DNA of 26,047 nt from CAYHBO01 sp964354855. Lineage in GTDB: Bacteria > Babelota > Babeliae > Babelales > RVW-14. Below, one piece after another: positions 7,954 through 15,995 of the stretch. Position numbers and translations under genes: made by a program. Numbering within the stretch: position 1 is the first letter of the stretch; each line of letters begins with the position of its first letter. The stretch covers positions 1 through 26,047 of the forward strand of contig CAYHBO010000020.1 of assembly GCA_964354855.1 (NCBI GenBank). The letters are read 5' to 3'. The notes beneath the pieces are model-generated. The model was given only the letters and a program-made list of their open reading frames with translations, did no database searches and was not told the DNA's origin.

Positions 7954-8781
7954 ATGTACCTTAATCTTATTAGCGCTACCCAAATCATCACTGAATCACT
8001 TCCGATCAGCAGCTCAACACATGTAAAAATAGTTGAACTTTTATGTGTATACTTCGGCTATTCCGTTCAAACATTACCTACTTGTTTTGATTACCTGCTT
8101 CATGGCCCTACGTTATTAATTCTTACGATTTTTTTTAGGCATGCTTGGTTCACACCACTTAAGTTGCTCTTATCATTCAAAAAATCAAACCTAAACATTA
8201 TCGCCAAGATTTTTTGGTACGCCATCATCGCAACCATCCCACCAGCCATCTTTATGTTCGGGGTTATTAAGCCATGGTTAAAGCATACAAATGTCTATAA
8301 CTCAACAGGACTACTCATCACGGGATTAATTGTAACTATGTGCATGTTGCTTTCGTTACGATTAAGTACAAAAGCCTGGATCCTGAACCAAGTTCAGGAT
8401 GACAAGTCTCTCACCACCCGTAAAGTAATCATCCTCGGTCTCGTGCAAGCCCTCGCCCTCCTTCCCGGTATCTCTCGTTTTGCAAGCACTTATGTCGTAG
8501 GCCGCTGGCTTGGATTAAGCCCACGCCGTTCATTTGAAAGTTCTTTTTTAATTGGCGCCCCACTTTTTATCGGCGCATTTTTGCTTGGCATTCTTGAATT
8601 CATTCATCTACCATCATGGCAAACGCTCATCCCATCACTCATCACCATTATAGGAGCAACAGTTGCCGGATATCTTAGCCTTTGGTTCATGTGGAGGTTG
8701 GCTCAAAGAAATCTTCTCTGGACAATCGGATGGTATCTTCCATTTCCAACCGCAATCATCTTGTTTACGTACTTTTATTAA
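7954..8781 (+). CDS. uppP: Undecaprenyl-diphosphatase (UppP/BacA family)
   Basis: A 275-residue multi-spanning membrane protein, the usual length for the family. It dephosphorylates undecaprenyl diphosphate on the periplasmic face so that the carrier can be reused for peptidoglycan and surface glycans. The first family motif is seen at about residues 10-22 (Q.ITESLPISSSTH, with Glu14), the conserved ATIPPAI at 93-99, and the second motif at 171-178 as PGISRFAS instead of the usual PG.SRSGA; the catalytic-region Arg is kept. I chose the ATG at 7954 over the upstream ATG at 7894 because AAAGGA lies 8 bases before it and the protein then begins like the family. Residues 141-151 (AWILNQVQDDK), in a loop before the second motif, are encoded by a palindromic repeat read in frame. 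ftsK follows 92 bases downstream. Confidence 0.9.
   Translation: MYLNLISATQIITESLPISSSTHVKIVELLCVYFGYSVQTLPTCFDYLLHGPTLLILTIFFRHAWFTPLKLLLSFKKSNLNIIAKIFWYAIIATIPPAIFMFGVIKPWLKHTNVYNSTGLLITGLIVTMCMLLSLRLSTKAWILNQVQDDKSLTTRKVIILGLVQALALLPGISRFASTYVVGRWLGLSPRRSFESSFLIGAPLFIGAFLLGILEFIHLPSWQTLIPSLITIIGATVAGYLSLWFMWRLAQRNLLWTIGWYLPFPTAIILFTYFY
8376..8404 (+). repeat. Palindromic repeat read in frame inside uppP
   Basis: CTGGATCCTGAAC-CAA-GTTCAGGATGACA. Perfect 9-bp arms (8380-8388 and 8392-8400) surround a 3-base loop. Its ends match the intergenic elements at 2017-2045 and 11255-11283 (CTGGATCC...AGGATGAC), while the centre differs. It encodes WILNQVQDD in a cytoplasmic-type loop of UppP. Confidence 0.75.
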
Positions 8782-8873
8782 CGATTCTAAAAAATCTTGA
8801 ATCATTTTCTTTTAGTCAGTTATCATGTACATCAAGAATAGTTATTAGAGGTCTCGATTTCCGGGGGGGAATT

Positions 8874-11252
8874 ATGTGGTGGTCTGAGAACAAAAGAAAA
8901 AGCCGTATTACCGTATCACGCAAACCGAAAAGGACCTATCACAAGGAAACCATCGGTACCATTCTAGGTGTCAGCATGCTCTTTCTTGCACTTGCACTCT
9001 TTGGCTATCATCATGACGATGCAACATGGTTTTTTTTCGCTAGTAATGGACAAGGGATCATTAACTGGTGTGGCATTTTAGGTGCTCATGCCGCGTCATT
9101 ACTCCTCCATCTATTTGGATCTGGTGCTTATACCGTTCTTTTTGCATTTGGTATGGCAACCTACCTTTTACTCACCGCAAAAGCAGATAATGATTATCAA
9201 CGCCGTCTCTCATGCCTACCACTCATAGTATGTTCAAGCATGGTTTTATTTCAACGCTATGCAATCGAAATTACCTTCGGGTTTTCAGGGGGACTTGTAG
9301 GTGAACTGCTGTACGAATTCAGTAACCAATACATCGGTCAGGTTGGCGTACCACTCATCTGGTGGTCAATATTACTCGTAAGTTTATCCATAGCACTCAA
9401 CATGTCCTTGTTTACACCACTACGCATGGCAGGCTCCTTTATCATTACATGTATGAATGCCATCATCACGTATCTTGGTAATACCATGCATCATCAATGG
9501 CAATGGATCAAAGGACATGCGCTGCAACTCAATCGTTATCTTATCGAATCAGGCGATCTTTATTTATTACTCGAACAACGCCGATCGGAAGAATATTTAC
9601 ACCAACAAGAAGCTGATTTACTTGCACAAAAAACTGCGTTTCGCGGAGCAACGGCGCAAAAAGCCGTTATGGTTCGAGACCCGCTCATCCTGAGGAGCCC
9701 AACGGGCGTCTCGAAGAACACGAGCGGCTCCAAGCTACCCGATCATCCTGAGGAGTCACGTCGTAGCCTTGGCGAAGACGGACGTCTCGAAGGACCCGAT
9801 GGAGCAACGCGAGTAGAAGGATGCGAAGACGAGCGTCTCGAAGGACAGAAAGTCTTATTCCAACTCCCCGATCTCACCCTCTTCAATCCAGGACAAGATC
9901 CCGCTCATGGCGCAAAAATATCACAAGAAGCATACGCACGCAGTGAAAAGCTTAAAGAAAAATTAGAACACTTTGGATTGAACGGGTTAGTCACGTCAAT
10001 TCAACCTGGCCCCTTAATCACCATGTTTGAATATCAACCGGAAATAAGTAGTAAAATTAGCAAAATAACCGCGCTTGAAGATGACCTTGCTATGGCATTG
10101 TCAGCGGTCAGCATTCGCACCATTGCACCGATCCCAGGAAAGAATGCGGTCGGTTTTGAGATTGCCAACAAAGAACGAAAAAATGTTTATTTCTCAGATG
10201 CTATCAATAGTGACCAATTCGTTAATTCAACCGCTAAACTGCCACTCGCTCTCGGCGTTGACGTGGTTGGTAACCCAGTTGTGTATGACTTGATCGCTAT
10301 GCCACACTTACTCATTGGTGGGACCACCGGTTCAGGTAAATCGGTTGGGTTGAACAGTATGCTCGCGAGCCTATTATGCCGCTGCACCCCTGAAGAACTT
10401 AGGCTGATTTTAATTGATCCAAAGCGTCTTGAGTTCACACCATATGCTGACATTCCACATCTACTATTCCCGATTGTTACCAATGCAGGACAAGCATCGG
10501 TCGTCTTAAAGTGGGTTGTTCAAGAAATGGAAGATCGTTATGAGCGGATGTCAAAACATGCAGTACGCAACGTTATTGAGTACCAACAGCTCGTTGCAAA
10601 AACACATGATGGATCTTTAGAAAAAATGCCGTTCATCGCGGTCATCATTGATGAGCTTGCCGACTTAATGGTGGTTGCTGGAAAAGAAATTGAAACACAC
10701 ATTGTACGCATTGCACAGATGGCGCGTGCTGCCGGCATTCATTTAATTGTTGCCACCCAACGCCCATCGGTTGATGTGGTTACCGGATTAATCAAAGTAA
10801 ACTTTCCAAGCCGTGTTGCGTTTCGTGTTGCATCAAAAGTTGATTCACGCACCATCTTAGATCAGATGGGGGCTGAAAAATTACTCGGCCGTGGGGATAT
10901 GCTGTTCATGCATTCTTCATCACCCCACCTCACCCGCATCCATGGCGCCTACATCTCAGACCAAGAAATTGAGATTCTTACGAAGCATTTACGCGAACAA
11001 GCTCCCGTTAATTATCTTAACTTACAAGATGCACTGGATGCTCAGGAGTGTAAAAAAACAGATACGTTTGAAGATGTACTATACCCAGAAGCAATCGCAT
11101 GGATTGATACCATTGAAGAAGTGTCCATTTCCATGCTACAGCGTCAATTCCGTATCGGGTTTAATCGTTCAGCACGTATCATCGAACAACTTGAGATCGA
11201 TGCAAAAATTGCGCCTGCACAAGGCAGCAAACCACGCAGAGTTTTGAAATAA
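8874..11252 (+). CDS. ftsK: DNA translocase FtsK/SpoIIIE
   Basis: A 792-residue protein that pumps chromosomal DNA through the closing septum and helps resolve dimers. In order: four membrane segments (about 26-45, 62-100, 112-128, 158-178); a linker with charged repeats; the alpha domain (about 350-460); the RecA-like motor with Walker A GGTTGSGKS (482-490) and Walker B FIAVIIDELADLM; RIAQMARAAGIHLIVATQRP; and a C-terminal winged-helix gamma domain (SISMLQRQFRIGFNRSARI) that reads polar sequences in known FtsK. The ATG at 8874 follows GGGGGGA and begins a normal FtsK N-terminus; the open frame upstream to 8682 only overlaps uppP. Residues about 268-325 are an oddity: they are encoded by GC-rich interspersed repeats. 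The linker is the part of FtsK most tolerant of insertion, so the gene is probably functional. Confidence 0.95.
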   Translation: MWWSENKRKSRITVSRKPKRTYHKETIGTILGVSMLFLALALFGYHHDDATWFFFASNGQGIINWCGILGAHAASLLLHLFGSGAYTVLFAFGMATYLLLTAKADNDYQRRLSCLPLIVCSSMVLFQRYAIEITFGFSGGLVGELLYEFSNQYIGQVGVPLIWWSILLVSLSIALNMSLFTPLRMAGSFIITCMNAIITYLGNTMHHQWQWIKGHALQLNRYLIESGDLYLLLEQRRSEEYLHQQEADLLAQKTAFRGATAQKAVMVRDPLILRSPTGVSKNTSGSKLPDHPEESRRSLGEDGRLEGPDGATRVEGCEDERLEGQKVLFQLPDLTLFNPGQDPAHGAKISQEAYARSEKLKEKLEHFGLNGLVTSIQPGPLITMFEYQPEISSKISKITALEDDLAMALSAVSIRTIAPIPGKNAVGFEIANKERKNVYFSDAINSDQFVNSTAKLPLALGVDVVGNPVVYDLIAMPHLLIGGTTGSGKSVGLNSMLASLLCRCTPEELRLILIDPKRLEFTPYADIPHLLFPIVTNAGQASVVLKWVVQEMEDRYERMSKHAVRNVIEYQQLVAKTHDGSLEKMPFIAVIIDELADLMVVAGKEIETHIVRIAQMARAAGIHLIVATQRPSVDVVTGLIKVNFPSRVAFRVASKVDSRTILDQMGAEKLLGRGDMLFMHSSSPHLTRIHGAYISDQEIEILTKHLREQAPVNYLNLQDALDAQECKKTDTFEDVLYPEAIAWIDTIEEVSISMLQRQFRIGFNRSARIIEQLEIDAKIAPAQGSKPRRVLK
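9686..9846 (+). repeat. Cluster of interspersed repeats read in frame in the ftsK linker
   Basis: CATCCTGAGGAG occurs at 9686 and 9744, and CGTCTCGAAG(G/A)A at 9707, 9783 and 9834. CATCCT and AGGATG can pair, so each unit is a hairpin. A 24-base stretch starting GCGAAGACG is repeated at 9772-9795 and 9823-9846 with 22 of 24 matches. The translated repeats appear as GEDGRLEGP and CEDERLEGQ. A relative is in the heparinase-like gene (17213-17248). Confidence 0.8.
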
Positions 11253-11254
11253 GA

Positions 11255-11283
11255 CTGGATCCCCGCATTCGCGAGGATGACGT
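11255..11283 (+). repeat. Interspersed short palindromic repeat (intergenic copy 2)
   Basis: CTGGATCCCCGCATTCGCGAGG and on to GACGT, beginning 2 bases after the ftsK stop codon. It matches the minus-strand reading of 2017-2045 in 28 of 29 positions. It sits in the 80-base space between ftsK and the lipase gene and could act as an mRNA 3'-end hairpin for ftsK, which has no other terminator. Confidence 0.8.
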
Positions 11284-11332
11284 AACAAGGGACCTAAACC
11301 GTTATAAACTATCCGTTCATGGTGAGGGAACC

Positions 11333-12784
11333 ATGAACTTAACACTAACCAGAAGAGGGGGACTAACCGTGGACTATGTCAAAAAATTATTGTTGTCTAC
11401 CACACTACTTTCCTGCAGCGTTTCCATCCAAGCGTTTGACTTCAAATATCAGTGCACCGATGAAGCAGCAATGATGGTTAAGCGTTTACCACGCATACAA
11501 AGAGCAATCTCAGCATTTATGAGTGAAGAAGATGTACAACTCGACGAAGCACATATACCAAACATCGGCGTTACCTTTAGTGGTGGCGGCTGGGTAGCTG
11601 CCATTGCAGAACTTGGCATGCTTACCGCATTGAGAGATATCGGCCTTCTTGATGGTGTTGCTACACTTGCAACCTCATCAGGCTCCACCTGGATGCTTTC
11701 TACCTGGCTCAATTTATCAGCACAAAATAACAAACTTGCCACCTTCGAAGAAATAAAAGCATATCTAAAACCTCGCTTAGCAGAAGGTTTTATTTTTAAT
11801 AAAGATGCCATAGAAGATTATCTCGAAACTTTTGTACAAAGACATAAAAAAGGGCTACCATTTGATATCACCTGCATCTGGGGAGAAGCATTAACCAGAC
11901 AATTTTTAGATTGCGGTGACGACCGCAGTAAAGAGTATTTTCTACACCAAGCACATGGTGTTGCCGCATCAGGAGACATTCCATTACCATTGTTTACCTC
12001 TTTGCTTAAACCTGACATTTCATGGACCTCATCGGCAACCTCCTGGGTAGCATCTTTCGTCAAAGATCAACCACAACCAGAGCGTGCCTACCTGGAATAC
12101 TCACCATTTATTACCAGATTATTTGGTGAAAACACACCTTGGATTTCTACAAAAGATCTTGGCGTCACTTGGAATTATTTAGTAGGGACCTGGGGATCTG
12201 CTTATGCTGGTAGCTTTTATGATAACCTTTCTCTCGCTCACAACATGCTCAAAGGAAAACGCGGCGTTAGCTTAGCATGGCTTCAAGACAAATGTAGTGG
12301 CTGTGTGGGAACCAACCCTTTTAGTCCAAGCATCCCCAATTTTATGAAAAAATGTAACAACCAATTTAAAGGACAAAGCGTTTTACGTCCGGTTGACTCT
12401 GGCATTGAATTAAAAGTACCGTTCCCACCATTGCTTGATAGAAATACTAAAATCATGATTGTCGGGGATGTATCATCGGACAGTGAATATAAAAATGGTC
12501 GACATTCTGTCATACAAGCAAAAGAGTGGGCTAATTCTCATGGCAGATTATTCCCACAAATACCAGAAAAATTAAGTCTCACTGATGAAGTACCTGATCT
12601 TATTATCGACAAAAAAAACAAAGACGCACCAATCATAATTTATTTTAAAGGCGCACCTGCAGACATGAAACCAACTAACGATGAAACATTATTTAATAAA
12701 ATTTATAATGACATGTACAACAAGGTGGTAAACAACGAAGAGCTTTTCAAAAAAGCAATTACAGCTCACTTAGAAAGAATGTAG
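11333..12784 (+). CDS. Secreted cytosolic phospholipase A2-like (PLA2c family) lipase
   Basis: A 483-residue protein related to the catalytic domain of eukaryotic group IV phospholipase A2 and fungal lysophospholipase, which cleave membrane phospholipids with a Ser/Asp dyad. Visible signatures: oxyanion-region SGGG at 83-86; nucleophile elbow SSGSTW with Ser116 (GLSGSTW in cPLA2); YLEYSPF at about 253-259; and RPVDSGIEL with Asp355, followed by VPFPPLL, DVSSDSE and IQAKEWANSHGRLFPQI, which line up with the cPLA2 order. The Arg that follows SGGGx in cPLA2 is Val here. An N-terminal signal peptide (VKKLLLSTTLLSCSVSIQA) predicts export, unlike the eukaryotic cytosolic enzyme. The ATG at 11333 has GAGGGA close by; a GTG at 11369 after AGAGGGGG is an equally credible start. 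Inferred role: attack on or remodelling of host membranes. Confidence 0.75.
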   Translation: MNLTLTRRGGLTVDYVKKLLLSTTLLSCSVSIQAFDFKYQCTDEAAMMVKRLPRIQRAISAFMSEEDVQLDEAHIPNIGVTFSGGGWVAAIAELGMLTALRDIGLLDGVATLATSSGSTWMLSTWLNLSAQNNKLATFEEIKAYLKPRLAEGFIFNKDAIEDYLETFVQRHKKGLPFDITCIWGEALTRQFLDCGDDRSKEYFLHQAHGVAASGDIPLPLFTSLLKPDISWTSSATSWVASFVKDQPQPERAYLEYSPFITRLFGENTPWISTKDLGVTWNYLVGTWGSAYAGSFYDNLSLAHNMLKGKRGVSLAWLQDKCSGCVGTNPFSPSIPNFMKKCNNQFKGQSVLRPVDSGIELKVPFPPLLDRNTKIMIVGDVSSDSEYKNGRHSVIQAKEWANSHGRLFPQIPEKLSLTDEVPDLIIDKKNKDAPIIIYFKGAPADMKPTNDETLFNKIYNDMYNKVVNNEELFKKAITAHLERM

Positions 12785-12824
12785 GGATAAGTATTTTTAG
12801 CTCATCTCATCAGTGTTTTCGCGA

Positions 12825-12924
12825 NNNNNNNNNNNNNNNNNNNNNNNNNNNNNNNNNNNNNNNNNNNNNNNNNNNNNNNNNNNNNNNNNNNNNNNNNNNN
12901 NNNNNNNNNNNNNNNNNNNNNNNN
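12825..12924. other. Scaffold gap (100 N) at a repeat
   Basis: Exactly 100 N, a conventional placeholder of unknown true length. The left side ends TTTTCGCGA and the right side starts TTCGCGAGGATGACGT, so the contigs end in or near a copy of the interspersed palindromic repeat and share TTCGCGA. Missing genes between the lipase and the next gene cannot be excluded. Confidence 0.9.
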
Positions 12925-12940
12925 TTCGCGAGGATGACGT
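12925..12940 (+). repeat. Partial interspersed palindromic repeat at the gap edge
   Basis: TTCGCGAGGATGACGT is identical to the 3' half of the element at 11255-11283. The 5' half is lost in the gap or absent. Confidence 0.7.
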
Positions 12941-12996
12941 ACGTAAAAATTAAAAACGTTAATAAAAATATAGAGTCCTTAAGCGTAACACAGTTA

Positions 12997-14112
12997 CTAT
13001 TTTCTTTTCCGATTCCTATCTGGTGTCTTCACCATAAAATCCGCCAAAGAAACAACCAGCGGTCTAACACCACCCGGCTGAACAACATACTGATCAAGTT
13101 GGCGTCTTTCTTTTCGAGCCTCAGCTCTCCTCTGGTGCAACTTTTGTACTGCATTTCTATAATCCGTTGGGTTATAAATAAACATAAGTTTTTTCGTTCT
13201 CTGATCAATCCCAAGAACAACCGACAACGGTTCAATAAAATAAGTATGTGCACGATCCCCAGCATCGGTTTGAAAGGTCACCGCCGCTGGATGCTCGGGA
13301 TGAAAATAATGAATACAACTCCACGAATAATCACGATTTTGAATAAAGCTTAACGTTCCCCATCCTGCATCATCAAGATGTTCTTGGTGCCTCACCGCAT
13401 CGCTGTAGTCAATTGATCCAAGTTTAGCAATAATGTTTAACCGAACATTATTTTCAGCTTCAGGCAAACAGAGATAGGCAATTCCATATCTGACCATGTT
13501 AATCATGTGTTCAATGGTCAACGCATGATTAATCAATGATTTTTCAGGCGTGTCAAAAGATTTTTGTTGTGAACGTTCAAGACTAATGTGCTCGCGCATC
13601 ACTGATGCTAATTGACTATGAACACGTTCATGAAGATTAAAAAGATTGGTTACCATAACATGTTTCTCATGCCAGGATTTATTGTGCAACTCTTCAACGT
13701 TATCGTAAACAACCACCTGTTCCAAATATCTTCTCACTGGTTCATGACAAATAATATTTTGAGGCGCTCTAGGATCTAAAACCACATGAATCGTTTCAAA
13801 ACGTTTCTGATTAGGTGTAATAAAAATTTTACTTGCAGAACCCTGATTCGCCGGCGTTTTACTTGCAGATTCTGCTATAGCCTTAACCTCACTCCCAGGA
13901 ACCATCTCTACCGATGTGTTTGGATCTATCGATGTGTTTGGAGATCTCTTACCCAATGGTTGACGAGTAGTAGGTAGCTTGTCCAACAGTGGCCTCAGAC
14001 CTAACTTATATGGTGCTAGTACTTCTTCGGATTCTTGATAAGGAACATGATACATAGCACTTGCCGATGCTGATAAAAAAATAAGTACCAAAAGTAAAAA
14101 AAACTTATTCAT
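12997..14112 (-). CDS. Secreted protein of unknown function
   Basis: A 371-residue protein from the ATG at 14112, chosen because it gives a clean signal peptide (MNKFFLLLVLIFLSASASA) with cleavage before Met20-YHVPYQ. The frame is open to 14205 but that extension looks like non-coding AT-rich sequence. Residues about 50-105 are Ser/Pro/Thr-rich and disordered-looking, with a small SIDPNTSVE-type repeat. The remainder is a mixed-content soluble domain with many His and aromatic residues (HEKHVMVTNLFNLHERVHSQL, SWSCIHYFHPEHPAAV, DDAGWGTLSFIQN). The pattern DDAGWG...Q...D.SWSCIHYFHP could be part of an enzyme core, but I do not recognise the family. The C-terminus is very basic (RRAEARKERR, DRNRKRK). 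It lies alone between the gap and murF. Confidence 0.65.
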   Translation of the reverse strand: MNKFFLLLVLIFLSASASAMYHVPYQESEEVLAPYKLGLRPLLDKLPTTRQPLGKRSPNTSIDPNTSVEMVPGSEVKAIAESASKTPANQGSASKIFITPNQKRFETIHVVLDPRAPQNIICHEPVRRYLEQVVVYDNVEELHNKSWHEKHVMVTNLFNLHERVHSQLASVMREHISLERSQQKSFDTPEKSLINHALTIEHMINMVRYGIAYLCLPEAENNVRLNIIAKLGSIDYSDAVRHQEHLDDAGWGTLSFIQNRDYSWSCIHYFHPEHPAAVTFQTDAGDRAHTYFIEPLSVVLGIDQRTKKLMFIYNPTDYRNAVQKLHQRRAEARKERRQLDQYVVQPGGVRPLVVSLADFMVKTPDRNRKRK

Positions 14113-14234
14113 ACAGAACCTAACCACTTTTAAAATTATAGTTTCAAATATTATTATTTTCAGCAGAAATAAGACGATACGATAAAAAATAAAAAGAGCA
14201 ATCAATGGTTCAAAATAAATAAATGCTGTTCGCC

Positions 14235-14330
14235 CCCCTCGACTCGGCTAAAAATGACCTCCATTAAGGCAAACGACATATTCAGCACCAACTGCCCTAA
14301 TGGAGCGAATGTAGTAAACGATTAGAGGGG
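14235..14330. repeat. 96-base imperfect inverted repeat between genes
   Basis: The outer ends are CCCCTC (14235-14240) and GAGGGG (14325-14330). The inner arms CTCCATTAAGGC (14259-14270) and GCCCTAATGGAG (14294-14305) pair with a single mismatch around a 23-base loop. It lies in the 335-base space between the divergent secreted-protein gene and murF. It could be a small structured mobile element or a structured RNA. The rest of this space is AT-rich, with a TATAAT at 14406-14411 that may serve murF. Confidence 0.55.
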
Positions 14331-14447
14331 TAAAAATAAAAAAGTCCTCTATAAAAACGCAAATTACCTTGACAAATAAGCCAATAACCTGCATTTTCCT
14401 GAAAATATAATCAGATCATTTCGTTTGTGTTCATAGGAAAATTAAAT

Positions 14448-15851
14448 ATGTTGTGTGATAAGGCATGGTTAGAGCTGGCGATTCCCAGCGTACGTATTAG
14501 TGGACTACCAAACGATCAGAAACAATTAATCACGCTCAGCATCGACAGCAGAAGCATTGAACCAGGTCAGTTTTTTATCGCACTCCCCGGAACACAATCA
14601 GACGGCCATAACTTCATTGAACAAGCTATTAAAAATGGTGCCGCAGGAATTATTGCTAACCAAGTATCACTCAAAAAATTATCACTTAATATCCCTGATG
14701 AAATAATTGTTCTAGCGGTTCTTGATACCATGCAAGCACTCATTAATCTGGCTAAAGCATGGCGCAACACCCTCACCATCCCTATCGTCGGCATCACCGG
14801 ATCCGTTGGAAAAACATCCACTAAAGGGATGCTTGAATCTATTCTTAAAGCGGCCACCATTAATGCTTATGTTTCTTACCAAAATCAAAACACCATCATC
14901 GGCGTCTCACTCAACTTACTTAAAGTCACTCATAAACACACCTGTGCAGTATTTGAACTTGGTATTAACGACAAAGGTGAAATGGCAGAATTAGTTGATA
15001 TCCTGCGTCCAACCTTAGGACTCATTACTACCATTACCCATGCCCATGCATCTCGCATTGGTTCTCTTGAAGATATCGCACGTGAGAAACGCACCATATT
15101 TAAATTTTTCTCTGCTTCACAGGTAGGCATTATTTGTGGAGACCATCCTCTCCTTAACAACCTAAGCTATGCTCATCCTATCGCTCGCTTTGGCACCAAA
15201 ACGTTCAATCATGTACAAGCACGAAAAATAGCAATTATTGAAAAAGAACATAATGAACTTGCCACTACATTTGTACTTAAATGGTATAACAAAAAAGCTA
15301 CCATCACCCTTCCTACCCATCATCAGGGAATGATCAATAATGCGCTAGCTGCTGCTACCCTTGCCTATCATCTCAACGTTACACTCGAAGATGTGATACG
15401 TGGACTCGAAAACTACCAAGGCATTGCTCAACGTTTTGAAATGAAGAAAATGCATAAGACAAGCGGCATGCTTATTAATGACTGTTACAATGCTAACCCT
15501 GAAAGTATGAAAGCTGCGCTCATCGCATTTGATCGCATCAAAGCACCTGGTGAAAAAATTGCCATCCTAGGCAACATGTTAGAACTTGGAGATCGTGCGG
15601 TTTATTGGCATCGCCGCATAGGACGTCTTTTACGAAATCTTAAATCAATAAATTCACTCATTTTAGTTGGCGATCTTGCTCAACACATGGCCTACTCAAT
15701 CCCCGCTCACATGGAAGTAAGCACCGCACTCGATTGGCAAGAAGCTTGCAAACAACTTGACGAAAAAATCAGCCATAAAAAAGAACCCCTCATTCTGGTA
15801 AAAGCATCTCTTGGTATGGCACTTGGCAAATTAGTAGAGACCTTCAGCTAG
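14448..15851 (+). CDS. murF: UDP-N-acetylmuramoyl-tripeptide--D-alanyl-D-alanine ligase (MurF)
   Basis: A 467-residue cytoplasmic ligase that adds D-Ala-D-Ala to UDP-MurNAc-tripeptide using ATP, the last soluble step of peptidoglycan precursor synthesis. The N-terminal substrate domain has DSR...PGQFFIALPGTQSDGHNFI (about 33-57). The ATP site GITGSVGKTSTK is at 115-126. VFELGINDKGEM (168-179) carries the family Glu/Gly block, and INDCYNANPESMKAAL (343-358) is the MurF signature at the start of the C-terminal domain. I chose the ATG at 14448, which has AGGA 9 bases upstream, over the GTG at 14427. Together with uppP it shows a working peptidoglycan pathway, although mur genes are not clustered here. 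A TATAAT lies about 36 bases before the start. Confidence 0.93.
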   Translation: MLCDKAWLELAIPSVRISGLPNDQKQLITLSIDSRSIEPGQFFIALPGTQSDGHNFIEQAIKNGAAGIIANQVSLKKLSLNIPDEIIVLAVLDTMQALINLAKAWRNTLTIPIVGITGSVGKTSTKGMLESILKAATINAYVSYQNQNTIIGVSLNLLKVTHKHTCAVFELGINDKGEMAELVDILRPTLGLITTITHAHASRIGSLEDIAREKRTIFKFFSASQVGIICGDHPLLNNLSYAHPIARFGTKTFNHVQARKIAIIEKEHNELATTFVLKWYNKKATITLPTHHQGMINNALAAATLAYHLNVTLEDVIRGLENYQGIAQRFEMKKMHKTSGMLINDCYNANPESMKAALIAFDRIKAPGEKIAILGNMLELGDRAVYWHRRIGRLLRNLKSINSLILVGDLAQHMAYSIPAHMEVSTALDWQEACKQLDEKISHKKEPLILVKASLGMALGKLVETFS

Positions 15852-15995
15852 CAGTAGGCTTTGCTTATCGATATCTTCTCACTTAGTTCTCCTTTTCTTG
15901 TGGATTAAAAAAAAAACAGGTACGTTGGAATTCGTGAGTAACCAGCTTGTGGTTACCATGGTACGTTACTTACCCTCAAAAAAGGAGGAGTACCA

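Noticed and set aside
8682..8873. An N-terminal extension of FtsK from the ATG at 8682
   Set aside because: It overlaps the end of uppP in another frame, has no ribosome site, and adds residues unlike FtsK. The ATG at 8874 gives the normal N-terminus.
9686..9846. A CRISPR array or frameshifted pseudogene in ftsK
   Set aside because: The repeats are irregularly spaced and are read in frame, with intact FtsK domains on both sides, so neither a CRISPR array nor gene decay fits.
12934..13353. A plus-strand gene after the first gap
   Set aside because: It is the antisense of the secreted protein at 12997-14112, has no ribosome site or signal peptide, and an unconvincing composition.
14369..14411. 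TTGACA (14369-14374) and TATAAT (14406-14411) upstream of murF as a promoter
   Set aside because: The spacing is 31 bases, far from 16-18, so they cannot be one promoter. The TATAAT alone is mentioned only as a possible -10.
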